Shown in pieces: positions 34,128 to 43,339 of a stretch of 51,070 nucleotides of DNA (position 1 is the stretch's first letter; each line of letters begins with the position of its first letter). This DNA is from an uncultured Oleiphilus sp. (lineage in GTDB: Bacteria; Pseudomonadota; Gammaproteobacteria; Pseudomonadales; Oleiphilaceae): positions 1-51,070 of the forward strand of contig CAJWBJ010000016.1 of assembly GCA_913020495.1 (NCBI GenBank), given 5' to 3'. The notes under the pieces were generated by a model, which was not told the DNA's origin, did not search any database, and saw only the letters and a list, made by a program, of their open reading frames with translations. The translations under genes and the position numbers were made by a program.

Positions 34128-36398
34128 ATGGAGCCGTTACAGGCACTTAGAAAAATCTTTCAGGAAGCAGGCGAGCTTTCTTCTGCTGACGAACTACTTC
34201 ATTTAATTGTAGCCCGAGTGAAAGAAGTCACTCACTCAGATGTTTGCAGTATCTATCTATCAGATGAAGAACAAGAAGACTGGGTCTTGGTGGCCACTGA
34301 AGGCTTATCTGATAGTGCGATCGGTAAAGTTAGAATGCGTACTGGCGATGGCTTAGTCGGATACATATGTCAGCATCAAAGCTTGTTAAATCTAGAAAAC
34401 GGTTCAAAGCACCGCAACTACCGATATTTTTCTGAAACAGGTGAAGAACACTTTGCAGGTTTTTTAGGGGTTCCCGTCATAAGTTTCAGAAAATTAATCG
34501 GTGTTCTTGTTATTCAGAGTCTCGATATTAGGTTTTTCTCAGATGAAGAAGAAGCATTTCTCATTACTATTGCTGCTCAGTTAGCGGGGCCTTTATCAAC
34601 AGTCCTTAATCAGGAAAAACTCTCTGCCATAACCTCTGATGAAGGTAGTAACCAAATTAAAGTTCAGGGTATCAAAGGTTCCACAGGTATATCGATTGGA
34701 AGAATACACTTTCTTGCTCCCTTTAAAGACTTGGCTACTATCAAAGATCATTATTGTGACGATAAAGAAACGGAAATAGCGGCTTTTTTGGAAGCACTCG
34801 AATCGGTTAAGTTAGAAATTCAATCTGGTGGCGATAAGCTTGCTTCGAGTGTATCTAAAGATGTACATGCGTTATTCGGTGTCTACTTAATGATGCTGGA
34901 TAACGACATGATCGTGCGTGAAACTGAAACACGAATCAGAGAAGGTTTAACAGCATCATCTGCTCTTAAACATACTATTGAGGAACATGCACAAAAATTT
35001 GATCAGCTGGAGGATCCATATTTACGAGCAAGGGCAGAAGATATTCGCCATTTAGGTGCAAGAATTTATGCTAGGTTAAATGCACATGACACTTCAATTG
35101 AGTTACCTGACGAGCCTTTCATATTAGTTGCAAAAACATTAAGTATTACTGAAATAGCACAGTTCTCAGTTGAAAACCTAGTCGGTATTGTTTGTATGGA
35201 AGGTTCTTCACTATCTCATACCGCAGTCCTGGCAAATGCATTAGGAATAACTGCTGTGATGGGTATTGGAGATATACCCTCTAAGAAGGTAGATCAGCAG
35301 GTCGCGGTGATGGATGGTTACCGTGCTCAAGTTATATTTAATGCTGGCGATCACATGCAAAAAGAGTATCGCCGTCTGATTGCTCAAGAAAACAGGCTAA
35401 CCAAAGGGCTGGATAAACTTAAAAACCTGCCTGCTGAAACACCTGATCATTACCGAGTGAATTTGTATGCTAATACTGGGTTATTAGCAGACATCTCTCC
35501 TGGTTTGGAGCGTGGAGCTGAAGGTATAGGGCTTTATCGTTCTGAAATTCCCTTTATGCTTCATGACACTTTTCCTACAGAGGAAGAGCAGACAAAAATA
35601 TATGAAAAGGTATTGAAAGCATATGCTCCAAGATCAGTATATATGCGAACGCTGGATATTGGTGGTGACAAGGCTTTGCCTTATTTTGGTTTTACCGAGG
35701 AAAACCCGTATCTTGGCTGGCGAGGCATTCGCTTTACATTAGATAATAGCAGCATATTTCTAATTCAAATTCGTGCCTTACTGAAAGCGAATATTGAAAC
35801 AAAAAACATGAAAGTCATGTTGCCGATGGTGAGCCGAGTTGAAGAAGTCGATGCTTTTCGTACATTACTGGATGAGGCAATTCTACAGTTAAAAGAAGAG
35901 GGCATTCATGTTCCGCGGCCCTCTGTTGGAATTATGATAGAAGTTCCTTCAGCGGTTGTGATATTAGAACATTTGGCAAAGCGTGTGGATTTTATCTCTA
36001 TTGGTTCAAATGATCTGACTCAATACCTGTTGGCAGTAGACCGTAATAACCCAAAGGTGTCTTCGCTATATAACTTTTTAAATCCAGCCGTTATTCATAG
36101 TATTCACCATATTGTACGTACTGCGCATCAGTATCGTTTGAAAGTTTCTTTATGTGGTGAAATGGCTTCAGATCCAGCGGCCGTTATTTTGTTATTAGGT
36201 ATGGGGATCGATACCCTAAGTATGAGCGCATTTAATTTACCTAAAATAAAATGGGTTGTCAGGACTATTAGCCATCAGCGCTCAGTGTCATTGCTAAGCA
36301 AAGCGATGGCGCTTGAAAATGAAGCGTGTATCCGAGAAATACTTGAATCAGAGCTGGTACAAGCAGGCTTAGGTGGGTTGATCAGAGCAGGGGGTTAG
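34128..36398 (+). CDS. ptsP: Phosphoenolpyruvate-protein phosphotransferase PtsP (EI-Ntr)
   Basis: First enzyme of the nitrogen phosphotransferase system. It takes phosphate from PEP and passes it to NPr, linking carbon and nitrogen status. The 756 residues compare with 748 in E. coli. The N-terminal GAF domain spans about 1-165. The PEP-utilising domains follow, with the phospho-histidine in SSLSHTAVLANALGI (His364 by codon count), then the PEP-binding barrel with LYRSEIPFM, MRTLDIGGDKALPYF, NPYLGWRGIRF, GIMIEVPSAV, SIGSNDLTQYLLAVDR and SLCGEMASDP. In many gammaproteobacteria rppH lies next to ptsP; here it does not. A short intrinsic terminator overlaps its stop codon. Confidence 0.96.
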   Translation: MEPLQALRKIFQEAGELSSADELLHLIVARVKEVTHSDVCSIYLSDEEQEDWVLVATEGLSDSAIGKVRMRTGDGLVGYICQHQSLLNLENGSKHRNYRYFSETGEEHFAGFLGVPVISFRKLIGVLVIQSLDIRFFSDEEEAFLITIAAQLAGPLSTVLNQEKLSAITSDEGSNQIKVQGIKGSTGISIGRIHFLAPFKDLATIKDHYCDDKETEIAAFLEALESVKLEIQSGGDKLASSVSKDVHALFGVYLMMLDNDMIVRETETRIREGLTASSALKHTIEEHAQKFDQLEDPYLRARAEDIRHLGARIYARLNAHDTSIELPDEPFILVAKTLSITEIAQFSVENLVGIVCMEGSSLSHTAVLANALGITAVMGIGDIPSKKVDQQVAVMDGYRAQVIFNAGDHMQKEYRRLIAQENRLTKGLDKLKNLPAETPDHYRVNLYANTGLLADISPGLERGAEGIGLYRSEIPFMLHDTFPTEEEQTKIYEKVLKAYAPRSVYMRTLDIGGDKALPYFGFTEENPYLGWRGIRFTLDNSSIFLIQIRALLKANIETKNMKVMLPMVSRVEEVDAFRTLLDEAILQLKEEGIHVPRPSVGIMIEVPSAVVILEHLAKRVDFISIGSNDLTQYLLAVDRNNPKVSSLYNFLNPAVIHSIHHIVRTAHQYRLKVSLCGEMASDPAAVILLLGMGIDTLSMSAFNLPKIKWVVRTISHQRSVSLLSKAMALENEACIREILESELVQAGLGGLIRAGG

Positions 36399-37143
36399 CC
36401 CTGATTTTTTCAGTATCAAGTGTGTTTTTTTGAATGACGAGTAGGTTTTCAGAAGTAACTTTCATATGAGTGGCCATTTCAGTCAGTTGATTAGGCAAAC
36501 TAGAAAACTCATTAAGCTTAGTGACCACGGGTGATACTAACTTACGGTGCATATAAAAAATAATTGCACCTATTGTAATAACCAATAACAAAAAGAAAAT
36601 ACCTATAAAAATATACATTTTAAATAGAATTGAATTTGTAGCTTGGTCTACAATTTTTTTCGTGTTCTCTAGTGCGTCTGGTAAGGCATCTGCAATAGTG
36701 ATGACGCTACCACCCAATGATTGAATGCTATTAGAGATATTAGCAATAGGTTCTTGGGCTTCTTTAATAATTTCTGGAAGACTATTGCTTATTTTATCCG
36801 TTGTTTTCGGTAATTCGGTTGCGAGTTTTGAAAGTGCTTTACTTGCAATTGAAATGTTCTCGGCAGCATTAACTAATATTTGGCGCTCTTTTACACTCAA
36901 ATTAATGTTTTTATCAGAAGTGTTTTTTATGGCATCTGACACATCTAAAATAGCTGTGGATAGAGAGCTAGAGGCACTGACAAGGTTGTCTGTATCAATG
37001 ACGATGTTATCAATTTTTACTTGAATAATGTCAGAAGATATAGTGTTATTTTTGTTTATATCACTAGGAGTAGATCCTAGTGAAATTGAAGATAAAAGAC
37101 AGCAAAGTATGCTGATAGTCATTCTGATAAATAGTTGTTTCAT
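36382..37143 (-). CDS. Unrecognised membrane protein with periplasmic helical domain
   Basis: I do not recognise this 253-residue protein. It has a signal peptide or N-terminal anchor (about 1-24, ending near ISLGSTPSD), a periplasmic stretch of about 150 residues rich in S, N, I, K and D with heptad-like spacing (probable long helices), one strong membrane helix (about 172-195, FIGIFFLLLVITIGAIIFY), and a short cytoplasmic tail. The layout resembles the sensor half of a chemoreceptor without a signalling domain. Its 3' end overlaps the convergent ptsP by 17 nt. No clear Shine-Dalgarno precedes ATG 37143. Confidence 0.65.
   Translation of the reverse strand: MKQLFIRMTISILCCLLSSISLGSTPSDINKNNTISSDIIQVKIDNIVIDTDNLVSASSSLSTAILDVSDAIKNTSDKNINLSVKERQILVNAAENISIASKALSKLATELPKTTDKISNSLPEIIKEAQEPIANISNSIQSLGGSVITIADALPDALENTKKIVDQATNSILFKMYIFIGIFFLLLVITIGAIIFYMHRKLVSPVVTKLNEFSSLPNQLTEMATHMKVTSENLLVIQKNTLDTEKIRANPLL
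36388..36410 (+). terminator. Intrinsic terminator at the end of ptsP
   Basis: CAGGG (36388-36392) and CCCTG (36399-36403) form a 5-bp stem with a 6-nt loop, followed by A and a run of six T (36405-36410). It spans the ptsP stop codon. It lacks a T-run on the other strand, so it should not stop the convergent gene. Confidence 0.6.
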
Positions 37144-37407
37144 GTTTAATCTTAGTTGGTTTGTTTATTAAACAGCATGAATTGCATTCATTGATGAATC
37201 AACCTAATTAATAAATAAACATTTAAACGATTCTAATTTGAGGTGGTTCACTTTGAAAAATATAAATATAGGACTTAATTAGCGAAGGTTATGTGTTGAT
37301 TAACTCATCTATTGAATAGTGTGTTGCTTATTGGCTTAGAATATCTATCCCATTTTGGTGATAAAGTGTAGGGGTTTAATGACTTTAAATGAATAGGAGA
37401 TGTGTAA

Positions 37408-37809
37408 ATGGAATTGCTTGCACCATATAAAAATATTATTTTTATATTCGGTATTGTTGGTATCATTAGTCTTTTTCAGTTAATTATTGCTGATCTTTGT
37501 GCTTTGAAACTCAAACATACGCCAGGTTACCCAATCAAACCTGATCATAACAGTCTTCTTTTTAGAACTGCCCGAACCCACTCAAATACAAATGAAAGCA
37601 TTGCAGTTTTTGTTATATTTTCACTTTTTGGTATTTTTTCAGCGGCAGATGCTGAATGGCTGTTTAACTTTGCATTAGTCTTTTTGGTAGGTCGATTACT
37701 CCATATGGTGTTCTATTATGCCAATGTTCAGTTGGCTAGAAGCGCAGCATTTGTTTTAGTTTTAATTGGTTTGCTAGGCATGTTTATCGTAAGTATATTG
37801 GCATGGTAG
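37408..37809 (+). CDS. MAPEG-family membrane protein
   Basis: 133-residue integral membrane protein with four hydrophobic helices and the MAPEG pattern. Key features are an RTARTHSNTNESIAVFVIF segment after the first loop (the family's conserved R/N-E stretch) and a GRLLHMVFYYANVQLARSAAF segment near the end. Eukaryotic members act on glutathione and eicosanoids; bacterial members of this length are mostly uncharacterised. The ATG at 37408 has AGGAG about 10 nt upstream. It converges with the MscS-like gene, with 34 bp between stops. Confidence 0.85.
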   Translation: MELLAPYKNIIFIFGIVGIISLFQLIIADLCALKLKHTPGYPIKPDHNSLLFRTARTHSNTNESIAVFVIFSLFGIFSAADAEWLFNFALVFLVGRLLHMVFYYANVQLARSAAFVLVLIGLLGMFIVSILAW

Positions 37810-37843
37810 TAACGACTTTTGGGTTGCTTACTAAAGGAACCCT

Positions 37844-38983
37844 TCAACCTAAGTGTGAAATTTTATTCAGAGTAGGTGTTGATAAGTCAATTTCTTCAAG
37901 TATTGATGCGGTATAGACTGCTTCGTTAACTTTATAAATTGTTCCCATCAAATGTTTTCTGATAGTTGCTGTAATTTTTGTATTGGGAATTCGTTCTAAA
38001 TAAATCCACAAAGTATATTCCAGAGAGAAATCTCCGGTATTAGTCAATGCCCATTCAAACGGCCGACCTTGGTTTATTTTGATGTCTGGTTGACCGTTAC
38101 AGTCTTCATAAGCAAGATTAAAAAGTCGATCTATACGGTTTTTGAATGACTTGAGTTGTTTACTTCTTTCTTCAGGCGTACCTCCCTGAATCTTTGGGTA
38201 TCCGATGTTATAAACAAGGTTTTGTCTAACGCCGTCTGTACTTGCAATTCGACTAAGGTTGTCAATTTTATTACGGATAAATTGATTGTTTCTTATTAGT
38301 GTTCGGTGGTTATTGCGGACATCATAAAGGATGATATAGATCAAAGTTACTTTGCTAATAATGTATTCATCTGGGTGACCATCAACGACAACGACATCGC
38401 CATCCTCAAGAATTTCAGTATTTAGAATGATTAGGCCACTAATAATGTCGGGAGCCCAAATACTACTGGTGAAGGCAAGAAATGCCGCAACAATCCCAAA
38501 GATTCCGGTTGTTTCTAACATGCTGTCAGCGCCCCAAATCTTAATGAGCGCATAGATCGTTGTGATTGCGATGATAAATAATAGAATAATATCGACTAAA
38601 CGACTGCTGTAACTGTCAAGAAAGACTTTATTCTTATCAAGTAGTTTTTCGGTGCCAAACTTCTTTCTGGAGAAGAAGCTGCATATGCTGTAGCTGAATA
38701 AGCCTGCATAAACAGCCATTAAGCTAAGGCCGACATTAATGAAGTAGTTTTCATAACTGTTACTGATTCGAAGTAAACCAATGTCTATAGCGTGAAGAGC
38801 AAGAACCAATATATTTAGTGTACGAAAAATTTTCAGCTTGGTTGGGCTATCTCGTTCGCCTTCAATGAGTTTTAGAATAGGTTGTGCGAACAAAAGCAGG
38901 CTGATATTCGCGAGAAAAATGAGGCCGTGGATTAGCCATTTTGTCTGACTGAGATCAGGAATGAACCATTCAAGTGAATACAA
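37844..38983 (-). CDS. MscS-family mechanosensitive channel-like protein
   Basis: 379-residue inner-membrane protein. Four N-terminal helices (about 15-165) precede the pore-type helix and the beta domain typical of MscS: FGIVAAFLAFTSSIWAPDIISGLIIL, then LEDGDVVVVDG and VRNNHRTLIRNNQFIRNKIDN. The C-terminal part (about 245-370) is the alpha/beta vestibule domain. Members release solutes during hypo-osmotic shock, but this branch is uncharacterised. It is divergent from the YedI-type gene (267 bp apart). The pore helix lacks the regular Gly/Ala repeat of E. coli MscS, so conductance may differ. Confidence 0.85.
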   Translation of the reverse strand: MYSLEWFIPDLSQTKWLIHGLIFLANISLLLFAQPILKLIEGERDSPTKLKIFRTLNILVLALHAIDIGLLRISNSYENYFINVGLSLMAVYAGLFSYSICSFFSRKKFGTEKLLDKNKVFLDSYSSRLVDIILLFIIAITTIYALIKIWGADSMLETTGIFGIVAAFLAFTSSIWAPDIISGLIILNTEILEDGDVVVVDGHPDEYIISKVTLIYIILYDVRNNHRTLIRNNQFIRNKIDNLSRIASTDGVRQNLVYNIGYPKIQGGTPEERSKQLKSFKNRIDRLFNLAYEDCNGQPDIKINQGRPFEWALTNTGDFSLEYTLWIYLERIPNTKITATIRKHLMGTIYKVNEAVYTASILEEIDLSTPTLNKISHLG

Positions 38984-39250
38984 TTATATGCTCCGGTATA
39001 TGATTCTAATGTGTGGCTATACAGACATTTAAAGATGATAAATCTATCTTATAACTAATAATAGTGGTGGTTACTAAAAAATAGGAAACCAGACATTCAT
39101 TTGTTAAAGCTTAGATATATTTCTAATATCAAGATTAAAGTGATCAAATATTATGTCCTTTGAAGGATCTAATACAAGAAGGTATTATGACTTTCATTCA
39201 TTATTAATAAATCACTATTAGTACAAATTTTGAAATTAAAAGGGTTTGAA

Positions 39251-40180
39251 ATGGCGGGCGGTAGTTTATTAGCATTATTGGACGATGTAGCGACTATTCT
39301 TGATGATGTCGCCGTAATGAGTAAAGTTGCCGCTAAGAAAACAGCAGGGGTGCTTGGTGATGATTTGGCATTGAATGCTCAGCAAGTTAGTGGAGTGAAG
39401 GCTGATAGAGAGTTGCCTGTTGTATGGATGGTGGCAAAAGGCTCTTTTGTAAATAAGTTAATTTTAGTACCTCTAGCACTGGTAATCAGTGCACTTGCAC
39501 CTTCACTCATCACTCCCTTACTTATTCTTGGTGGTTTGTATTTATGTTTTGAAGGTGTCGAAAAACTCTGGCATAGCTTTACTCATAAAAAACAAAATAC
39601 AGAGCATAAGAATGAATTGCATGCTGCATTAGTTAAATCAAGCGAAGACTTAGTTGAATATGAGAAAACAAAAATTAGAGGGGCTATCAGGACTGATTTT
39701 GTTTTATCAGCAGAGATTATCGTTATTGCTCTTGGAACTGTAGCGCTAGAGCCATTGTCAACTCAAGCACTTGTCGTTAGTTTAATTGCATTAGTTATGA
39801 CTGTTGGTGTTTATGGCGCTGTTGCATTTATAGTTAAGTTAGATGATATGGGGCTGTATTTAATTTCGGGTGATGAGCATTTAAGCTTTTTTTCTAGATT
39901 AAAATCAGTCTTTGGGCGTGCGATTTTGGCCTTTTGCCCGCTCTTAATGAAAAGCTTATCTGTAGTAGGTACTGCGGCAATGTTTCTGGTGGGGGGTGGG
40001 ATTATTTCTCATGGTGTGGGTCCTTTGCACCATCAACTTGAAATTATTACTCAAACGCAAAGCTATCCATCTATTGTTGGTATATTACTTAATCTGATCG
40101 TTGGTGTTCTAGCTGGTATGGTTTCTTTGCTGTTGGTTAATGTCGCCTGCACTATAAAAAGCAGGCTTGCGTTGAAATAA
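39251..40180 (+). CDS. yedI: YedI-type (DUF808) inner-membrane protein
   Basis: 309-residue membrane protein very close to E. coli YedI from its first residues: MAGGSLLALLDDVATILDDV, AAKKTAGVLGDDLALNAQQV, and RELPVVWMVAKGSFVNK. Several hydrophobic helices follow, with GGGIISHGVGPLHH near the C-terminus. Function is unknown in the family. The frame opens at TTG 39230, but ATG 39251 matches the family start exactly. It converges with the putative binding-protein gene, with 10 bp between stops; a small hairpin (40175-40196) spans the junction. Confidence 0.92.
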   Translation: MAGGSLLALLDDVATILDDVAVMSKVAAKKTAGVLGDDLALNAQQVSGVKADRELPVVWMVAKGSFVNKLILVPLALVISALAPSLITPLLILGGLYLCFEGVEKLWHSFTHKKQNTEHKNELHAALVKSSEDLVEYEKTKIRGAIRTDFVLSAEIIVIALGTVALEPLSTQALVVSLIALVMTVGVYGAVAFIVKLDDMGLYLISGDEHLSFFSRLKSVFGRAILAFCPLLMKSLSVVGTAAMFLVGGGIISHGVGPLHHQLEIITQTQSYPSIVGILLNLIVGVLAGMVSLLLVNVACTIKSRLALK

Positions 40181-40196
40181 CAAAAAAGAGTTATTT
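40175..40196. terminator. Possible bidirectional terminator hairpin
   Basis: AAATAAC (40175-40181) pairs with GTTATTT (40190-40196) around an A-rich 8-nt loop, between and overlapping the converging ends of the YedI-type gene and the binding-protein gene. AT-rich and weak, but well placed. Confidence 0.3.
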
Positions 40197-41189
40197 GGGC
40201 ATGACACATTCTTCTCGTTGGGGTGATGAGTGGCAACGAATTTTCCAAAGCATCGAGAGTGCTTTGGGACTAAACTTATTTTTAGCCTTTAACGTCAGAC
40301 GAATATCTTTATAAAAATACTCTAATTCCTCTTTTGTTTCTTGGCTTGTTTTAATCCAGTATTTATGAGGAATTGTGCTTTCCGCTTCTTTTATCAAATG
40401 AATGATATTACTCAGGCGACCAACAATATACCTCCTCATCTTGGTACCAAAATCATCAGGGAAAGCAGATTTTCTGGAAATAGCCTGAATCATTCCGTAG
40501 AACAGCCTGATATCTAGAATTCCTCCCCGGTCGCCCAGACCTCGATATAATTCAAAAGTATTATAAGCAAGCGCAGGCATTAACACGATATCCACAGTGC
40601 CATCATTAAAATAATGGTGAAAGTTAGACAATGTCGTGGATATAGGGTGGGCCCCGGACAATTCAGCAAAGGTTTTGGTTTGAATATCATCATTTAATAT
40701 CGCGATTCTTTTGCCTTTAAACTTGTCGATGCCACTAATTTTTCGATCATTTACGAAAGCAAACATCGAGCCGACAGGCAATGAAGCAACCATTTCATAA
40801 CCATCATGAGACATAATAGAATTTGCTTTTGGTGAAGATATAGCAGCAAGTGCTTCTTTTAATTTTTTCTCGGATGTAATTCCACCGATCGCATCAAGCG
40901 TGCCCGCAAAAGGAACAAAATCACGTGATAAAATGGCGGTTACAATCGCTATGTCACACTTACCTGATGCTAAACCTTCTGCTGCCGCATTTTCATCTTC
41001 ATAAGGTACAAATTTTAGATCAAGTCCCCAAGACATGGCCTTAGGAATAAGCTCAGAAAAAAAAGAGATAACGGGTCCGTTTTTACCAACCGGATCCCAA
41101 GTACAAGCTACTTTTTTATCAAGCTCCATACTGAATGCGGCAGAATTGATTGTTAATAATAGTAGGAAGGTGGATATTTTTAAGATCAT
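40191..41189 (-). CDS. Putative solute-binding protein (DUF6091-like)
   Basis: 332-residue secreted protein with a signal peptide ending near SAAFSME. It resembles a family annotated as putative solute-binding proteins in marine gammaproteobacteria (DUF6091, from memory). Segments include VACTWDPVGKNGP at the start, YEDENAAAEGLASGKCDIAIV, FKGKRIAILNDDIQTKTFAEL, and a cysteine near each end that could pair. The lobes differ from the three family 3 proteins earlier in the window. No transporter genes are adjacent. Its 5' leader holds one arm of an inverted repeat (41196). The following gene, in the opposite direction, is a secreted HNH-like protein. Confidence 0.75.
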   Translation of the reverse strand: MILKISTFLLLLTINSAAFSMELDKKVACTWDPVGKNGPVISFFSELIPKAMSWGLDLKFVPYEDENAAAEGLASGKCDIAIVTAILSRDFVPFAGTLDAIGGITSEKKLKEALAAISSPKANSIMSHDGYEMVASLPVGSMFAFVNDRKISGIDKFKGKRIAILNDDIQTKTFAELSGAHPISTTLSNFHHYFNDGTVDIVLMPALAYNTFELYRGLGDRGGILDIRLFYGMIQAISRKSAFPDDFGTKMRRYIVGRLSNIIHLIKEAESTIPHKYWIKTSQETKEELEYFYKDIRLTLKAKNKFSPKALSMLWKIRCHSSPQREECVMPK

Positions 41190-41195
41190 AAATTA

Positions 41196-41315
41196 TGCGG
41201 TCCGTGCTCTGCTTTGATAGCTAATAACTGTTACTGATTGTTAATTATCTAATACATTGCATGTGAAGAATAGTCAGATTCGATCGAATCTCTTATTTTT
41301 ACAGCTCGGACCGCA
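41196..41315. repeat. Separated inverted repeat TGCGGTCCG / CGGACCGCA
   Basis: TGCGGTCCG (41196-41204) and its exact reverse complement CGGACCGCA (41307-41315) are 102 nt apart in AT-rich DNA; with two mismatches the match extends to about 15 bp. Both arms lie upstream of the binding-protein gene. It may be a degenerate small mobile repeat or a pair of regulator sites. Confidence 0.4.
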
Positions 41316-41478
41316 TTAAGCGAAACGTAGGTCACACCTAAAAGCAAAAAACCTTAACAAGTCTGCTGTAAAAGTATATCTTTGGCGAAAATTACAGGTC
41401 GTTTTACTCTTCTTGTATAACTTAAAATTTTGATAGTCCAAATAGATATAGTTTGCTGGCTATTTATATCTAATCAAT

Positions 41479-42195
41479 ATGGAAAGTAGTTCAAATATTA
41501 TGGGGTCCAAGTTAATCATTAAGTCAAAATACATTACAGGTATTATTTGTTGTTTCTTGTTTTTTTCTGCCGGGTTGGTATTCGCTCAGACCCCTCCTGA
41601 AAACCTCGATTTCATTGGTGGGTATTATGAAAATGGGGAATATCGCTGTTATTCTGAGCCTTGTTTTAGTTTACATAGAGGAAAGGGTGCCGCTTCGGCG
41701 CGTATTCGGCCATTTGAAATAAGAGAGTGGCTTCCTAGGCGTGGTGATAAATGGTCATGTCAACAAGCTTATACCGAGATGCTTTCAAAAACGAGTCAAG
41801 TTGAAGTTAGTTTATTCAAAAAAAAATCCTGTAAATTAATATCCAATGGTAAATGGAAAGATACTTATACTGGCAAAATGATAGACGGCATGAAGACAAT
41901 TGCGGTCGATCAGAGAATTAGTTTGAAAGAAGCGCATCATTATGGTGGAGCTTTTTGGACCAGACCTCAGCGTATGGCCTTTGCATATTCACCAATGAAT
42001 CTTATTCCTGTATCAACCACTCAAAAGAGAGATCGTAATGGAAGGTCAGCTAGTGCTTGGATGCCAGACGACAAATCTACATGGTGTGATTACATTGTGC
42101 ATCGTGAAATTGTTGCTCGTCAGTTTAAGTTGATTATTCCAAACAGTGAAAAGATGTATGAGAAAAAAATTAAAAAGCTTTACTGTAAATATTAA
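41479..42195 (+). CDS. Secreted HNH-nuclease-like protein with altered DH motif
   Basis: 238-residue protein with a signal peptide (hydrophobic core about 18-35, cleavage near VFAQTPP). The C-terminal 100 residues resemble the DUF1524/GmrSD-C HNH fold: a strand ending AVDQ (D144-Q145) where nucleases have DH, then KEAHHYG, W160, RPQRMAFAYSPMNLIPVS (N174), QKRDRNGRSASAWMP, and a late cysteine (C203) and C-terminal cysteine. The glutamine in place of the catalytic histidine suggests loss or change of activity. ATG 41479 and ATG 41500 are both possible starts, without a clear ribosome binding site. A secreted nuclease relative is the best reading; the function is unknown. Confidence 0.68.
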   Translation: MESSSNIMGSKLIIKSKYITGIICCFLFFSAGLVFAQTPPENLDFIGGYYENGEYRCYSEPCFSLHRGKGAASARIRPFEIREWLPRRGDKWSCQQAYTEMLSKTSQVEVSLFKKKSCKLISNGKWKDTYTGKMIDGMKTIAVDQRISLKEAHHYGGAFWTRPQRMAFAYSPMNLIPVSTTQKRDRNGRSASAWMPDDKSTWCDYIVHREIVARQFKLIIPNSEKMYEKKIKKLYCKY

Positions 42196-42273
42196 GGCTT
42201 TAAAAAACTAAGATTATTATGACGGCATGAGGCTTGTTCGATAAACTGATATGAACTTTCATAGAGTAATTAT

Positions 42274-43218
42274 ATGACCCGTTCAAAAAAAACATCAGTA
42301 TCTGAGTCAAGCCTTCATCCACGAAATCTTCATCATGGCCGCTACGATCTGGTTTTGCTGTGTCAGCATACCCCTGAATTAAAACCTTTTGTTACTGAAA
42401 AAGTTAATGGTGACAAAACGATAAATTTTAGTGACCACAATGCTGTAATTGCGCTCAATCAGGCTTTATTGGCATTTTATTACAAGGTGAAGTTGTGGCG
42501 AATTCCTCCAGGTTATTTATGTCCACCTATTCCGGGAAGAGCTGATTATATTCATTATTTGGCCGATCTCCTGGCCAAATCTAATGAAGGAATAATACCC
42601 GTTGGAAAACAGGTTAAGGTGTTGGATATAGGATGTGGTGCAAACTGTATTTATCCTATTATTGGCTCACAAGCTTATGGTTGGCAGTTTGTTGGTACCG
42701 ATGTCGATACTATTTCAATTAAATGTGCTCAAAATATAGTTCAAAGCAATTCCTGTTTAAAAAAACACATCAAACTAGTGCAGCAGAAAGAGTCAGGCTC
42801 AATATTTAAGGGCGTTATTGGTGATAACGACTTTTATGATTTGACAATGTGTAATCCACCATTCTACGCCTCAATGGATGAAGCTCTCATTAGTAATCAA
42901 CGAAAACAGAAAAATTTAAGAATAAATACAAATAAACGTAGTGGTCGTTTTAATAAGGTTGCAGAACGAAATTTTGGTGGTCAAAAAGCTGAGCTTTGGT
43001 GTGAGGGCGGGGAAATTCAGTTTTTGAAATCGATAGTTACTGAGAGTGTTTTATACTCTAATCAAGTGACTTGGTTTAGCTCTCTTGTTTCGAAAAAAGA
43101 TAATGTCGCCATTATTAAAAAGCAGCTAAATGGTGTTGGTGCGAAGAAAATCGAAGTCATAAATATGAGACAGGGTGTCAAAGTGAGCAGAGTTATTGCT
43201 TGGAGTTTTTTTACTTGA
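42274..43218 (+). CDS. rlmF: 23S rRNA m6A1618 methyltransferase
   Basis: SAM-dependent methyltransferase that modifies A1618 of 23S rRNA. The 314 residues match the RlmF family. Visible are the N-terminal LHPRNLHHGRYDLVLL and LKPFV, the DHNAVIALNQALL helix, WRIPPGYLCPPIPGRADYIHY, the SAM-binding LDIGCGANCIYP, FVGTDVD, and the catalytic NPPFYAS motif of N6-adenine methyltransferases. It ends 121 bp before tkt on the same strand but is probably a separate unit. Confidence 0.94.
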   Translation: MTRSKKTSVSESSLHPRNLHHGRYDLVLLCQHTPELKPFVTEKVNGDKTINFSDHNAVIALNQALLAFYYKVKLWRIPPGYLCPPIPGRADYIHYLADLLAKSNEGIIPVGKQVKVLDIGCGANCIYPIIGSQAYGWQFVGTDVDTISIKCAQNIVQSNSCLKKHIKLVQQKESGSIFKGVIGDNDFYDLTMCNPPFYASMDEALISNQRKQKNLRINTNKRSGRFNKVAERNFGGQKAELWCEGGEIQFLKSIVTESVLYSNQVTWFSSLVSKKDNVAIIKKQLNGVGAKKIEVINMRQGVKVSRVIAWSFFT

Positions 43219-43339
43219 ATCAAGCGGCTTGAACAGCTTTGGTAATTCAATATCCTATAGTTTGTTTTTTAATTTGCTCCAAGCGTCGATATAGGGGAAA
43301 ATACAGCACTTTTTTTAGACCTTCTTTGGGAGAAATTGA

